The notes: generated by a model not told the origin, from the letters alone. A stretch of 24,784 nucleotides of DNA from Prevotella sp. UBA5387 (GCA_002407775.1 DHOP01000031.1:1-24784); one strand, 5' to 3'. Shown: positions 1 through 8,928, numbered from the stretch's first letter. Numbers and translations: made by a program.

Positions 1-132
1 AAAGTAAATTTAGGCATAGTCATATGGCACTCCCATTACTATCTAATCGCGACGCGATTCGGCATCAATCGCACTGCGTTTAAAGCCCAATCGCAATGCC
101 GTTAATACTCAAACGCAGTGCCAAAGGATATC
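1..132. repeat. 22-bp tandem array of 15-bp odd palindromes (array A)
   Basis: Units repeat every 22 bp. Each has a 15-bp core and a 7-bp spacer. Cores start at 23, 45, 67, 89 and 111. The core at 45-59, AATCGCGACGCGATT, is a perfect palindrome around its centre base. The core at 67-81 (AATCGCACTGCGTTT) matches in 6 of 7 pairs, those at 89-103 and 23-37 in 5 of 7, and the one at 111-125 only in its inner three pairs. Positions 1-22 may be a decayed unit, so the array may continue beyond the left edge. Spacers (positions 38-44, 60-66, 82-88, 104-110, 126-132) differ but end in pyrimidines. The array lies about 190 bp beyond the 3' end of the GH115 gene. The function is unknown. Two helical turns per unit would suit a row of dimeric DNA-binding proteins on one helix face, which is inference. 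Confidence 0.7.
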
Positions 133-321
133 AATCCCAAAACCAGAATTCTGATGCGATGATTCAGGTCATCTGGCATCATTTCACAAAGAGAAATGAC
201 AGTCATTCCTATTCTTTATCTCTACCCAGATACAATGCTTCAAAGCCGATAAAGAATAATATATTTCTAAAGAGCCATGTCACATGATGATATGGAGGTT
301 ATACCATCCCACCTGTGTCCA
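133..321. other. intergenic region with an 11-bp inverted repeat
   Basis: I see no convincing gene here. The 63-codon frame across 96-287 starts inside the repeat array and resembles no protein I know. Two structures are visible: a 13-bp odd palindrome, AATGACAGTCATT (195-207), and an 11-bp inverted repeat, TATTCTTTATC at 210-220 with GATAAAGAATA at 248-258. No T-run follows on either strand, so I do not call a terminator for the GH115 gene that ends at 322. Confidence 0.5.
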
Positions 322-2817
322 CTATTGCAATGCTGACTTGGTGGGGAACATGTAGAAGTGGCGGTCAGGGTTGTAGTCAATCATCCACTGATCTACAATA
401 ATGTGTGCATCGATGGCTTTGATCTCAAGGGTATGCGACCCGGCGGTGAAGTGTACAGCCTCGGAGCGGAGTGCCTGTCCACGAAGCACGTTCTGTTTCC
501 ATCGTTCCGAGCGGTACGGCTCCTTGAGAGAGTAGACGACCGGTGTCTGATTGTCAATACTAATAGAATATCGAATGTCTCCCTTATCATTTGCTTGAGT
601 AGGGATAAGGGCTGTGAGTAACACAGCATCTCCATCATTTGCATAGAATCGATAGGTAAGACTGCCACCCGCAGGAAGTGCAACCGCCTTCATGGAATGA
701 CCCAACATCTCGATCGGTTGTGCACCAGGAGTTGCCGATGAATAATCACAAGCATTAAACACAATGCAATGATCGGTCTCCATACGTGACACTGTAGGCT
801 TGGCATCGGAATATTTCACAATCTCTTGATCAGTGAGTTTGCCTGGAAGCGAAGGCTCCTGAAATACCAAGAGGTCACGGGGAGTCATATCTATATTGCC
901 ATCCCATTTGCCGTCAGACATGACTTTGTTATAATAATTGGTCAGATCCTTGATCTCGGTATATGCCTTCCAACTCCGAACGGCAGACTCCAAGGCTTCA
1001 GCATCTTTATGGAAATTATCTGGACGACCAATATGCCGCGACTCCTGGGCCTGCAGTTGTTTTGTTGCCATGGCAGAAGCAGCGTAAACAGGATACTTGA
1101 TGGCAGCAAAGAAAGCATCTTTCAACTCGGGACGCAGGGACTTCTCCACCTTGTCTATCTGGCCCTTCACCTTGGCGTAGTCTGCCAAATAACGCTCTAA
1201 CTCATTACCAAACTCATCGGCACTAAACTCCGTGTCCTGTACCGGTGACCACCCACGCTGATAGAGTTTCTTGTCTAATTCCACCTGATTCCAACCCATG
1301 AACTCTGGTCTACGGATGCCACAGAGTCTATAATAGTCGGTCATTGGACCCATCAATTGTCGTCCTGCTTCAGCGCCAAACTGTTGAGAGAGCCATCCTT
1401 CAAGGTGGTCTTGCAACGTGTTAGGATTGACACAATCAATATTCCACGCCATATCCATAAAAAGACTGAGCTGATAGGCTGCCACCTTAGGATCATGTAC
1501 GTTGGCAATCCAAAGCCGCTTTGCATTATGGTCATAAGCCTGACGCATTTCATTATAAATCAATCCTGGCTGCGTGGTGGTTAGCCATAGGTAGTCATGA
1601 GGGCGTCCCCAATAACTGAGATGGTAATAAACGCCGCCCCCGCCTTTGCGCTTCTGCTGCTCTGCATCGGACAAACGAGTCATGTAACCATAGTTGTCGT
1701 CGCACCACATGAGGCATACATCATCGGGAACGCGCAGTCCATCTTCATAGATCTCAAGCACTTCCTTATAAGGAATGAACACCTGTGGTATGCGGGTTAC
1801 GTCCTTATTCACTTCTTCAGCCAATAGCTTGCGTTGGCTATCGATGACACTCTGAAGACCGTTGAGCTTTTCCTCACGAGTCTTCACTCCCTCCATGGAT
1901 CCATCGTGCACTCCTCTCATGCCAATAGTATATAGAGCGTCCATGCTGGCAGTCTCGCGAGCGCGTTCACGCCAGTACTCCAACACGTTGTCACGATTGG
2001 TAATAAAGTTGAAGTTGCCTCTTTTCTTCAAATCCCACTCATCTACATTGTTGCGCAATATCGGCTCACAATGCGACGATCCCACATAAATATCGAAGGA
2101 GTCGGCAACTGCTCTGTTGCCCTGAACTTTGAAGAAAGCAGTGGTACCTGTGTGCATGGCAGGCCATAAAGCGTTGCCACGCAACCGAAGAAGTAGCTCA
2201 AACAATTGATGGTAATAGCGTGGCCCCATGGCACCTTCGGGCAATTTGGTATCTAACTTACGGTGATCCCACACACGGTTACTCCAATCCTCATCGTTGA
2301 TAAATACACCTCTGAACTCTACAGATGGACTCTGTAACGTCTCGAAGTGGTCGTCGATGACAAGTTTATGCTTACGTTCGGGGTGCACATCGCCCCACCA
2401 AATCCAAGGTGAGACGCCGGCAAGTCGAGACAATTCGAGAACTCCGTATGCCGTGCCGCGACCATTACTACCGACAATAATAATCTTCCCGTTGCGAACG
2501 CCCAACCAAAACGCATCTGGTTTGGTGATGAATTGGTGATAGGGCACACCATATTGGTCTATCGCTTTTATCTCCTTGTTGTTGGCAAGGTTGAGCTGAT
2601 ATATTTCGATATGGGCACTTTGACGTCGTTGTGCCGACTTTCCTGTGACGGCAAGCATATCAGACTCAAACATCTCCAACGCTTTCTCCACTACCGTACC
2701 ATAGCTTTTTTGTACAGCATAGTTGACGTGGCCGCCCGAATACCAGGTCATATCTTTGGCCGAAACCAAAACGGGAATGGCAAGAAGAGCCATTGCAATT
2801 ATCTTCTTTATGTCCAT
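322..2817 (-). CDS. GH115 family xylan alpha-1,2-glucuronidase, exported
   Basis: Predicted glycoside hydrolase of family 115, whose known members remove glucuronic acid or 4-O-methylglucuronic acid from xylan, including from internal xylose units. The 831-residue length fits the family. Residues 1-20 form a signal peptide (KK, then a hydrophobic core, VLVSA before KD) with no lipobox cysteine, so a periplasmic enzyme is likely. Family-like blocks are GVFINDED (170-177), NALWPAMH (215-222), SSHCEP (247-252), TIGMRGVHDG (297-306), WCDDNYGY (371-378) and YWGRPHDYLW (402-411). The last 160 or so residues look like the beta-rich C-terminal domain of the family. There is no SusC/SusD pair or other glycosidase beside it, so it seems to be an isolated gene rather than part of a visible xylan locus. 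Translation begins at the ATG ending at 2817, just before the signal peptide, with a Bacteroidetes -7 box upstream. Confidence 0.88.
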   Translation of the reverse strand: MDIKKIIAMALLAIPVLVSAKDMTWYSGGHVNYAVQKSYGTVVEKALEMFESDMLAVTGKSAQRRQSAHIEIYQLNLANNKEIKAIDQYGVPYHQFITKPDAFWLGVRNGKIIIVGSNGRGTAYGVLELSRLAGVSPWIWWGDVHPERKHKLVIDDHFETLQSPSVEFRGVFINDEDWSNRVWDHRKLDTKLPEGAMGPRYYHQLFELLLRLRGNALWPAMHTGTTAFFKVQGNRAVADSFDIYVGSSHCEPILRNNVDEWDLKKRGNFNFITNRDNVLEYWRERARETASMDALYTIGMRGVHDGSMEGVKTREEKLNGLQSVIDSQRKLLAEEVNKDVTRIPQVFIPYKEVLEIYEDGLRVPDDVCLMWCDDNYGYMTRLSDAEQQKRKGGGGVYYHLSYWGRPHDYLWLTTTQPGLIYNEMRQAYDHNAKRLWIANVHDPKVAAYQLSLFMDMAWNIDCVNPNTLQDHLEGWLSQQFGAEAGRQLMGPMTDYYRLCGIRRPEFMGWNQVELDKKLYQRGWSPVQDTEFSADEFGNELERYLADYAKVKGQIDKVEKSLRPELKDAFFAAIKYPVYAASAMATKQLQAQESRHIGRPDNFHKDAEALESAVRSWKAYTEIKDLTNYYNKVMSDGKWDGNIDMTPRDLLVFQEPSLPGKLTDQEIVKYSDAKPTVSRMETDHCIVFNACDYSSATPGAQPIEMLGHSMKAVALPAGGSLTYRFYANDGDAVLLTALIPTQANDKGDIRYSISIDNQTPVVYSLKEPYRSERWKQNVLRGQALRSEAVHFTAGSHTLEIKAIDAHIIVDQWMIDYNPDRHFYMFPTKSALQ

Positions 2818-2905
2818 ATCGATTTGTGATAGTCTGCCAACAGTGTTTTCACAAGATAAAGCTTACCCTGCAGTAGCAGCAAAATTTGATTTGATTAACT
2901 TTTCA

Positions 2906-2913
2906 CAAAGATA
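2906..2913 (-). promoter_or_regulatory. -7 promoter box for the GH115 gene
   Basis: On the minus strand this reads TATCTTTG, an exact TAnnTTTG Bacteroidetes -7 element, about 90 bp before the GH115 start codon. No good -33 TTTG lies at the usual distance. It is back to back with the mrp promoter. Confidence 0.55.
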
Positions 2914-2951
2914 CGAAAATGCCTTATAACATTGAATTTATTTAGTTTTAA

Positions 2952-2983
2952 TTTGTATTTTAAGCGATTAATCGGTAATTTTG
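2952..2983 (+). promoter_or_regulatory. Bacteroidetes promoter for mrp
   Basis: TTTG (2952-2955) is followed after 20 bp by TAATTTTG (2976-2983), matching the -33/-7 consensus. Transcription would start near 2990, so the start codon at 3011 has a short leader. The TTG at 2981 is part of the -7 box and cannot be the translation start. Confidence 0.75.
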
Positions 2984-3010
2984 TTTCCCACAAGATTTAA
3001 AAAGATAACA

Positions 3011-4114
3011 ATGACACTATATCCCAAACTCATCACTGATGCCCTGCTGACAGTCGTCTATCCAGGCACGAAAAAGAACCTCATAGAGAGCGAGATGCTT
3101 GCCGACCAACCAAGTATCGACGGTATGAAGGTGCGTTTCACGCTCATTTTCCCACGCGAAACCGATCCATTCCTAAAGTCAACTCTCAAGGCTGCCGAGG
3201 CTGCCATACACTATCATGTGAGCAAAGAGGTAGAGGTTACGATAGAAACGGAGTTTCGTTCTGCTCCAAGACCAACTGTGGATAAGCTCTTACCACAGGT
3301 AAAGAACATCATTGCCGTAAGTTCCGGCAAGGGTGGCGTGGGCAAGAGCACTGTTTCCGCGAGCCTTGCCATTGCTTTAGCAAAGCTCGGTTATAAGGTG
3401 GGACTGCTCGACACAGACATATTTGGCCCATCGATGCCAAAGATGTTTGGCGTAGAAGATGAGCGTCCTTATGCCGTGGAGGTTGACGGGAGGAAACTCG
3501 TTGAACCTATAGAGAAATATGGCGTGAAGCTTTTGAGTATTGGGTTCTTCGTCAATCCGGGTACTGCCACACTATGGCGTGGCGGCATGGCCACCTCCGC
3601 TCTGAAACAATTGATTACTGATGCCAACTGGGGCGAGTTGGATTACTTTATCCTTGACACCCCGCCGGGAACATCAGATATCCACCTAACCTTACTACAG
3701 ACGCTGTCGATCACTGGTGCCATCATCGTGACTACACCGCAAAAGGTGGCTCTTGCAGACGCACGAAAAGGCATCGATATGTATCGCAACGAAAATGTTA
3801 ACGTACCTATCCTTGGGTTAGTTGAGAACATGGCATGGTTCACACCAGCCGAATTGCCAGAGAACAAGTATTATATCTTCGGGCGTGATGGAGGCAAGGA
3901 CCTTGCCAAAGAAATGGGTTGTCCTCTTCTTGCTCAAATACCATTGGTACAAAGCATCTGCGAAAACGGCGATGCTGGTACACCTGCAGCCGTCAAGGTG
4001 GATACTGTGACCGGTCAAGCCTTTATCAGTTTCGCCCAGGCTGTAGTCACTGTAACCAACCGTCGCAATGCTGAGTTACCCAAAACCAAAATAATAGAGG
4101 TACACAATCAGTAA
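3011..4114 (+). CDS. Mrp/ApbC-type iron-sulfur cluster carrier ATPase
   Basis: A P-loop NTPase of the Mrp/NBP35 (ApbC) family, which in studied members carries Fe-S clusters to apoproteins. The chosen ATG gives 367 residues. Residues 1 to about 85 match a MIP18/DUF59-like N-terminal domain. Deviant Walker A is GKGGVGKST (106-114), and DTPPGTSD near residue 215 is the family's Walker B/switch region. The segment after ENMAWFTP (about 272-279) lacks the CxxC pair found in many ApbC proteins. I recall the same MAWFTPAELPENKYY wording in other Bacteroidetes homologues, so this may be normal for the phylum. An upstream TTG at 2981 would add ten residues but lies in the promoter. The gene is alone, facing PPDK across a shared terminator. 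Confidence 0.9.
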   Translation: MTLYPKLITDALLTVVYPGTKKNLIESEMLADQPSIDGMKVRFTLIFPRETDPFLKSTLKAAEAAIHYHVSKEVEVTIETEFRSAPRPTVDKLLPQVKNIIAVSSGKGGVGKSTVSASLAIALAKLGYKVGLLDTDIFGPSMPKMFGVEDERPYAVEVDGRKLVEPIEKYGVKLLSIGFFVNPGTATLWRGGMATSALKQLITDANWGELDYFILDTPPGTSDIHLTLLQTLSITGAIIVTTPQKVALADARKGIDMYRNENVNVPILGLVENMAWFTPAELPENKYYIFGRDGGKDLAKEMGCPLLAQIPLVQSICENGDAGTPAAVKVDTVTGQAFISFAQAVVTVTNRRNAELPKTKIIEVHNQ

Positions 4115-4290
4115 TTCTTTACTCCACGCCTCGCATCTTTCCTCATCCCAAAATTATTTTCTCACAAAGCATTTCCATTTAAATCATACAAACATCAATA
4201 TTGCTTTAAATTTCAAAAGAAATTTGGCAGAGAAGCCAATATGAAAACATAGCGAAGAAATGTAGCTTCTGTGGATTGAAGTGAAATGAA

Positions 4291-4330
4291 AAAAGTCGGG
4301 GTCACAACACTTGTTGTGCCCCCGACTTTT
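4291..4330. terminator. bidirectional terminator between mrp and ppdK
   Basis: An 18-bp stem (4291-4308 with 4313-4330) carries one internal T/C mismatch and an ACTT loop. Its GC-rich part is GTCGGGG/CCCCGAC, flanked by A-runs on the left and T-runs on the right. This gives a rho-independent signal for both convergent genes. It ends 18 bp from the ppdK stop and lies about 180 bp past the mrp stop. The rest of 4115-4290 shows no gene. Confidence 0.9.
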
Positions 4331-4348
4331 ATATTATTCGTAATGGAA

Positions 4349-7075
4349 TTAATCTTCCTGTTCTATGACAGCTTGAGCCGCAGCAAGACGCGCGATTGGC
4401 ACACGGAACGGTGAGCAGCTCACATAATTCAATCCAAGTTTATTGAAGAACTTGATGGACACGGGGTCACCACCGTGCTCTCCGCACACACCACACCAGA
4501 GGTTAGGCTTAATCGAACGACCTTTCTTCACGGCCATGTCAACCAAAAGACCTACGCCATTCTGATCAATATGCTGGAACGGATCCTCGTCCTCTATTTT
4601 ATGCTCCAAATATTGAGGCAAGAAAGAGCCAACATCGTCACGGCTATAGCCGAAAGTCATCTGTGTAAGATCATTGGTTCCGAAGCTGAAGTAGTCTGCT
4701 ACCGGAGCGATGCAATCTGCAGTAAGAGCTGCACGTGGCACCTCAATCATCGTTCCTATCTTGTAATCCACGGTGATTCCCTCACGCTCAAACTCGCTCT
4801 CTGCAGTCTTCTCGATAATTTCCTTCTGGTTTCTCAACTCCTTGTGAGTCTCGATTAACGGAACCATGATTTCCGGTTTAGGATCAAAGCCCTCTCGTTT
4901 CAGCTGGATGGCTGCACCGATGATGGCACGAGTCTGCATAATAGTAATCTCAGGATAGATGATTCCCAAACGGCAGCCACGCAAACCAAGCATAGGATTA
5001 TGCTCGTTGAGTCCATCAACGCGCTGCTGAACCTCACGCAATGAGATGCCCATCTCATCTGCCATCATTTGTTGCTCTTTGAGTTCATGGGGTACAAACT
5101 CATGAAGAGGAGGGTCAAGTAAGCGGACATTCACTGGATGACCGTCCATAGCCTTCATAATTTCATAGAAATCCTGCTTCTGATAAGGCAACACTTTAGC
5201 CAGTGCACGACGACGACCAACGGTATTGTCAGACAAGATCATCTCACGCATAGCCTTGATACGCTCTTTGTCGAAGAACATGTGTTCTGAGCGACACAAG
5301 CCAATGCCCACTGCACCGAAGTTCTTTGCCACCATGGCATCATGAGGAGTGTCAGCGTTTGTGCGCACAACAATATGACCATACTTATCGCAAAGATCCA
5401 TCAAACCTGACAAATCATCAGAAACTTCAGCAGGCATGGTCTTCACTTCACCTTCGTAAACTTCACCTGTAGAGCCATTGATAGAAATATAATCACCCTC
5501 TTTGAGAACGACACCATCAATCTCTACAGTCCTTGCCTTATAGTCCACATTGATGGCTCCAGCACCAGAGACACAGCATTTGCCCATGCCGCGAGCCACA
5601 ACGGCTGCATGGGAGGTCATACCTCCGCGAGCTGTCAGCACACCTTCTGCAGCAGACATACCAGCCAAATCCTCTGGGGACGTCTCAATACGCACCAAAA
5701 CGATTTTATGACCATTGTCGTGCCACTTTGCGGCATCATCTGCGAAGAACACGATATGACCACAGGCTGCACCTGGAGATGCTGGCAAACCACGAGTCAG
5801 GACCTTTGCCTTGGCAAGAGCTTTCTTATCAAATATAGGGTGCAAAAGCTCCTCCAATTTCTTGGGATCGCATCTTAAGATAGCTGTCTTCTCATCGAGC
5901 TTGCCCTCCTTCAAGAGATCCATAGCAATCTTTACCATGGCAGTACCTGTGCGCTTTCCATTACGACACTGCAACAACCAAAGCTTTCCTTCTTGAACCG
6001 TGAACTCCATATCCTGCATGTCGCGATAGTGTTCCTCTAGCTTATGCTGAATATCGAAGAGTTCTTGATACAACTCTGGGAAAGACTCCTCCATGGAAGG
6101 ATATTTTGTTGCACGAGTATTCTCGTCTACGCCCTGCTGTTCTGCCCAGCACAAAGAACCCTCCTTTGTAATCTGCTGAGGAGTACGGATACCTGCAACG
6201 ACATCCTCGCCCTGTGCATTGACCAAATACTCACCATTGAATAGGCTTTCACCGGTAGCGGCATTACGGCTGAAACATACACCCGTTGAGGATGTATTGC
6301 CCATGTTCCCGAATACCATGGCCATGACAGAGACGGCTGTACCCCATTCCTGAGGAATACCTTCCATCTTGCGATAAAGGATGGCGCGATCGTTCATCCA
6401 GCTGTCAAACACAGCACAGATGGCACCCCAAAGCTGGTCCATCGGATTGGCAGGGAAGTCATACCCTGTCCGTCTCTTGATAGCTTCCTTGAATTTAACC
6501 ACCAATCCCTTCAGGTCATCAACGGTCATCTCGTTGTCCAACTTGATGCCACGACTCTCTTTCACCTGCTCGATGATTTCTTCAAAGGGATCAATATCTT
6601 CCTTGTTAACAGGCTTCAAACCTAACACCACATCGCCATACATCTGTACAAAGCGACGATAGCTGTCATAGGCAAATCTCTCATTGCCAGTCTTCTCAGC
6701 CAAACCCTTAACCACTTCGTCGTTAAGACCAAGATTCAGGATTGTGTCCATCATGCCGGGCATGGAGGCGCGAGCACCCGAGCGCACGCTCACTAAAAGT
6801 GGATTTTTGGGATCTCCGAACTTCAAGCCCATCAGATTCTCCGTATGGCGTACACCATTGGCAACTTCGTCGCGCAATAGTTCGACTACATTCTCTTTGC
6901 CTTTCTCGAAGTATTCATTACAAACATCAGTCGTAATGGTGAACCCCGGAGGTACTGGGACCCCGATAAGATTCATCTCTGCAAGGTTGGCACCCTTACC
7001 TCCAAGTAAGTTGCGCATCTCTGCTTTTCCTTCGGCTTTTCCGTTTCCAAATAGGTAGACTCTTTTCTCGCTCAT
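4349..7075 (-). CDS. ppdK: pyruvate, phosphate dikinase
   Basis: Catalyses the reversible reaction of pyruvate, ATP and phosphate to phosphoenolpyruvate, AMP and pyrophosphate, in the cytoplasm. At 908 residues it has the full PPDK length. The N-terminal nucleotide-binding domain opens with LLGGKGANLAEMN (24-36). The swivelling phosphohistidine domain has GGMTSHAAVV with the catalytic His at about 489. The C-terminal PEP/pyruvate domain has CGVCGEHGGDP with the catalytic Cys at about 864. All key residues are present and the frame is unbroken. No PPDK regulatory kinase/phosphatase gene is adjacent. In anaerobic Bacteroidales the enzyme links glycolysis, gluconeogenesis and pyrophosphate use. 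PFOR, also in this window, acts on the same pyruvate pool. Confidence 0.97.
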   Translation of the reverse strand: MSEKRVYLFGNGKAEGKAEMRNLLGGKGANLAEMNLIGVPVPPGFTITTDVCNEYFEKGKENVVELLRDEVANGVRHTENLMGLKFGDPKNPLLVSVRSGARASMPGMMDTILNLGLNDEVVKGLAEKTGNERFAYDSYRRFVQMYGDVVLGLKPVNKEDIDPFEEIIEQVKESRGIKLDNEMTVDDLKGLVVKFKEAIKRRTGYDFPANPMDQLWGAICAVFDSWMNDRAILYRKMEGIPQEWGTAVSVMAMVFGNMGNTSSTGVCFSRNAATGESLFNGEYLVNAQGEDVVAGIRTPQQITKEGSLCWAEQQGVDENTRATKYPSMEESFPELYQELFDIQHKLEEHYRDMQDMEFTVQEGKLWLLQCRNGKRTGTAMVKIAMDLLKEGKLDEKTAILRCDPKKLEELLHPIFDKKALAKAKVLTRGLPASPGAACGHIVFFADDAAKWHDNGHKIVLVRIETSPEDLAGMSAAEGVLTARGGMTSHAAVVARGMGKCCVSGAGAINVDYKARTVEIDGVVLKEGDYISINGSTGEVYEGEVKTMPAEVSDDLSGLMDLCDKYGHIVVRTNADTPHDAMVAKNFGAVGIGLCRSEHMFFDKERIKAMREMILSDNTVGRRRALAKVLPYQKQDFYEIMKAMDGHPVNVRLLDPPLHEFVPHELKEQQMMADEMGISLREVQQRVDGLNEHNPMLGLRGCRLGIIYPEITIMQTRAIIGAAIQLKREGFDPKPEIMVPLIETHKELRNQKEIIEKTAESEFEREGITVDYKIGTMIEVPRAALTADCIAPVADYFSFGTNDLTQMTFGYSRDDVGSFLPQYLEHKIEDEDPFQHIDQNGVGLLVDMAVKKGRSIKPNLWCGVCGEHGGDPVSIKFFNKLGLNYVSCSPFRVPIARLAAAQAVIEQED

Positions 7076-7115
7076 AGATTGTATTAGTAATTATTGCAAA
7101 TTTCGTTAACATTGC

Positions 7116-7146
7116 AAAGATAATATTTAATATTATATACACAAAA
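7116..7146 (-). promoter_or_regulatory. Bacteroidetes promoter for ppdK
   Basis: On the minus strand TTTG (7146-7143) is followed after 19 bp by TATCTTTG (7123-7116), an exact match to TTTG-N19-TAnnTTTG. It lies about 40 bp before the ppdK start codon. Confidence 0.75.
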
Positions 7147-7259
7147 CTTTCACTGGAAAATGACACTTAAAGTTTGCAATTTGGCCTTTTATTATCCCTG
7201 ATACGCTTCTTTTTTGAGGAATTTAACGTTCAAACGCTCAATATTATTCGTAATAGGCT

Positions 7260-7267
7260 TAACTTTG
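7260..7267 (+). promoter_or_regulatory. -7 promoter box for the rlmD-like gene
   Basis: TAACTTTG matches TAnnTTTG exactly and lies 22 bp before the start codon at 7290. No clear -33 element is visible 19-21 bp upstream. The leader would be only about 15 nt. Confidence 0.6.
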
Positions 7268-7289
7268 CACCCTAAAACAAATTGAAAAT

Positions 7290-8759
7290 ATGAGCAAAAA
7301 ACGCAGAGCACTCCCCCTGCTAGAGCAAGTTACCATCGAGGCTATCGCCGCCGAGGGAAAATGTTTGTTCCACTACGATGACATGGTAGTATTCGTTCCC
7401 TTCTGTGTGCCAGGCGACATCGCCGACGTACAAATCGTGAAACAGAAGCACCACTACTGTGAGGGGCGCATTGCGCGGCTCATCCAACCCAGTTCCCAGC
7501 GCATCGAGCCACGATGCGAGCACTTTGGTATCTGCGGAGGATGCAAATGGCAAAACCTCCCTTATGAGGAGCAACTCAAGGCAAAGCAGCAGCAGGTTCA
7601 TGACCAACTGACACGTATAGGTAAGGTAGACCTGCCAGAATTTCACACCATCATGGGCTCGGTCAAGGAATACGAATATCGTAACAAGCTCGAGTTCGGG
7701 TGCTGCAATCGTCGCTGGTTCACTCCTGAGGAGCTCGCTGATCCTAACCTTGACCTTCAAAATGGTAACTATTCGGCCATAGGGTTCCATATCACGGGAG
7801 CATTTGACAAGATCTATCCCATCAACAAATGCTGGCTCATGGATGACATTCACAACCAGATTCGCAATGAGGTGGAACGTTATGCCAAAGAGATTGGCGT
7901 GACTTTCTTCGACTTGCGCGCCCAAATTGGATTGTTGCGCAACTTGATGTTCCGTAATTCGAACACTGGCGAGTTGATGCTTCTCATCCAATTCCATTAT
8001 GATGAACCCGATGACGAAGCCAAAGCTCAACAACTTTTGCAACATATGGCAGAGCAGTTCCCTCAGATCACCTCCCTTATCTATGTAGACAACCAGAAGG
8101 GTAACGATACCATTGGCGACTTAGACCTCACCACTTATAAAGGAACTGACTTTATTTACGAGGTAATGGAAGACCTCAAATTCAAGGTAGGACCCAAGAG
8201 TTTTTACCAGACTAACACCGAACAGGCCTACCATCTCTACAGCGTGGCACGTGAATTTTGTTTCGACAATGTAGGCGAAGACACGCCAACCAATCCCGAG
8301 AACAATTCCCTTCCACTCGTCTACGACCTCTATACTGGCACTGGCACGATAGCTAACTTCGTAGCACACAAGGCAAAGAAGGTGATTGGCATAGAATTTG
8401 TGCCTGAAGCTATAGAAGATGCAAAGGTCAACAGCAAGATCAATGGCATTGACAATACCGAGTTCTTTGCCGGCGACATGCGCAAGATTCTTACCGACGA
8501 CTTCATCCAGGGGCATGGCAGGCCAGACATCATTATCACCGACCCGCCTCGTGCCGGAATGCACCCCGACGTGGTCGAAGTGATCTTGAATGCCGCTCCC
8601 CGTCGCATCGTCTATGTGAGTTGCAACCCCGCAACCCAAGCCCGAGATCTCTCGCTGCTTGATGGTGACTATCGCGTCACGGCAGTGCAGCCAGTCGACA
8701 TGTTCCCTCATACGCCACACGTTGAGAATGTCGTACAACTGGTGAGACGTGAATTGTAG
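7290..8759 (+). CDS. rlmD: 23S rRNA (uracil-5-)-methyltransferase, RlmD/RumA family
   Basis: SAM-dependent RNA m5U methyltransferase. In E. coli RlmD modifies U1939 of 23S rRNA, but the exact target here is inferred. Residues 8 to about 65 form a TRAM RNA-binding domain. The [4Fe-4S] ligands appear as CEHFGICGGC (Cys76, 82, 85), and Cys181 in INKCWLM is a good candidate for the fourth. The SAM-binding motif is YDLYTGTGTIANF, followed by ITDPPRAGMHPDV and the catalytic YVSCNPATQARDL with the nucleophile at about Cys445. At 489 residues it is longer than E. coli RlmD (433), mainly because of an insertion in the middle. RlmD, RlmC and TrmA are close paralogues, so the positional assignment is less certain than the family. 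Large reading frames on the opposite strand are shadows. Confidence 0.88.
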   Translation: MSKKRRALPLLEQVTIEAIAAEGKCLFHYDDMVVFVPFCVPGDIADVQIVKQKHHYCEGRIARLIQPSSQRIEPRCEHFGICGGCKWQNLPYEEQLKAKQQQVHDQLTRIGKVDLPEFHTIMGSVKEYEYRNKLEFGCCNRRWFTPEELADPNLDLQNGNYSAIGFHITGAFDKIYPINKCWLMDDIHNQIRNEVERYAKEIGVTFFDLRAQIGLLRNLMFRNSNTGELMLLIQFHYDEPDDEAKAQQLLQHMAEQFPQITSLIYVDNQKGNDTIGDLDLTTYKGTDFIYEVMEDLKFKVGPKSFYQTNTEQAYHLYSVAREFCFDNVGEDTPTNPENNSLPLVYDLYTGTGTIANFVAHKAKKVIGIEFVPEAIEDAKVNSKINGIDNTEFFAGDMRKILTDDFIQGHGRPDIIITDPPRAGMHPDVVEVILNAAPRRIVYVSCNPATQARDLSLLDGDYRVTAVQPVDMFPHTPHVENVVQLVRREL

Positions 8760-8834
8760 TTTAGCTAGTAATTAATATTGGAATTATAGCCCTATAAAAT
8801 AGGTTAAATTCCCAAATATCTCGTTTTTATTTTA

Positions 8835-8842
8835 TACCTTTG
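8835..8842 (+). promoter_or_regulatory. -7 promoter box for the primary sigma factor gene
   Basis: TACCTTTG matches TAnnTTTG. It leaves a leader of roughly 80 nt before the ATG at 8929, and AGGAAGAA just before that start is a fair ribosome binding site. No clear -33 element is seen. There is no terminator between the rlmD-like gene and this point, so some read-through is possible. Confidence 0.55.
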
Positions 8843-8928
8843 CTGCCCGTTTCGCCCATTAAGGTAGTGTTTTTCAGGTAATAATAAGATATAGGTATTT
8901 GCATCTTTTGTAAAAGGGATAGGAAGAA

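Noticed and set aside
1..132. CRISPR array
   Set aside because: Units are 22 bp with only 7-bp spacers, cores diverge strongly, and no cas gene is present in the window.
96..287. 63-codon plus-strand gene
   Set aside because: It starts inside the tandem palindrome array, has no promoter box, and its product looks like no known protein.
2981..3010. TTG start for mrp
   Set aside because: The TTG is part of the -7 promoter box, and the ATG at 3011 matches the usual family start.
7320..8738. Long minus-strand frames of 241 and 205 codons opposite the RlmD-type gene
   Set aside because: They lie wholly within a clear rRNA methyltransferase gene on the other strand and show no recognisable domain.
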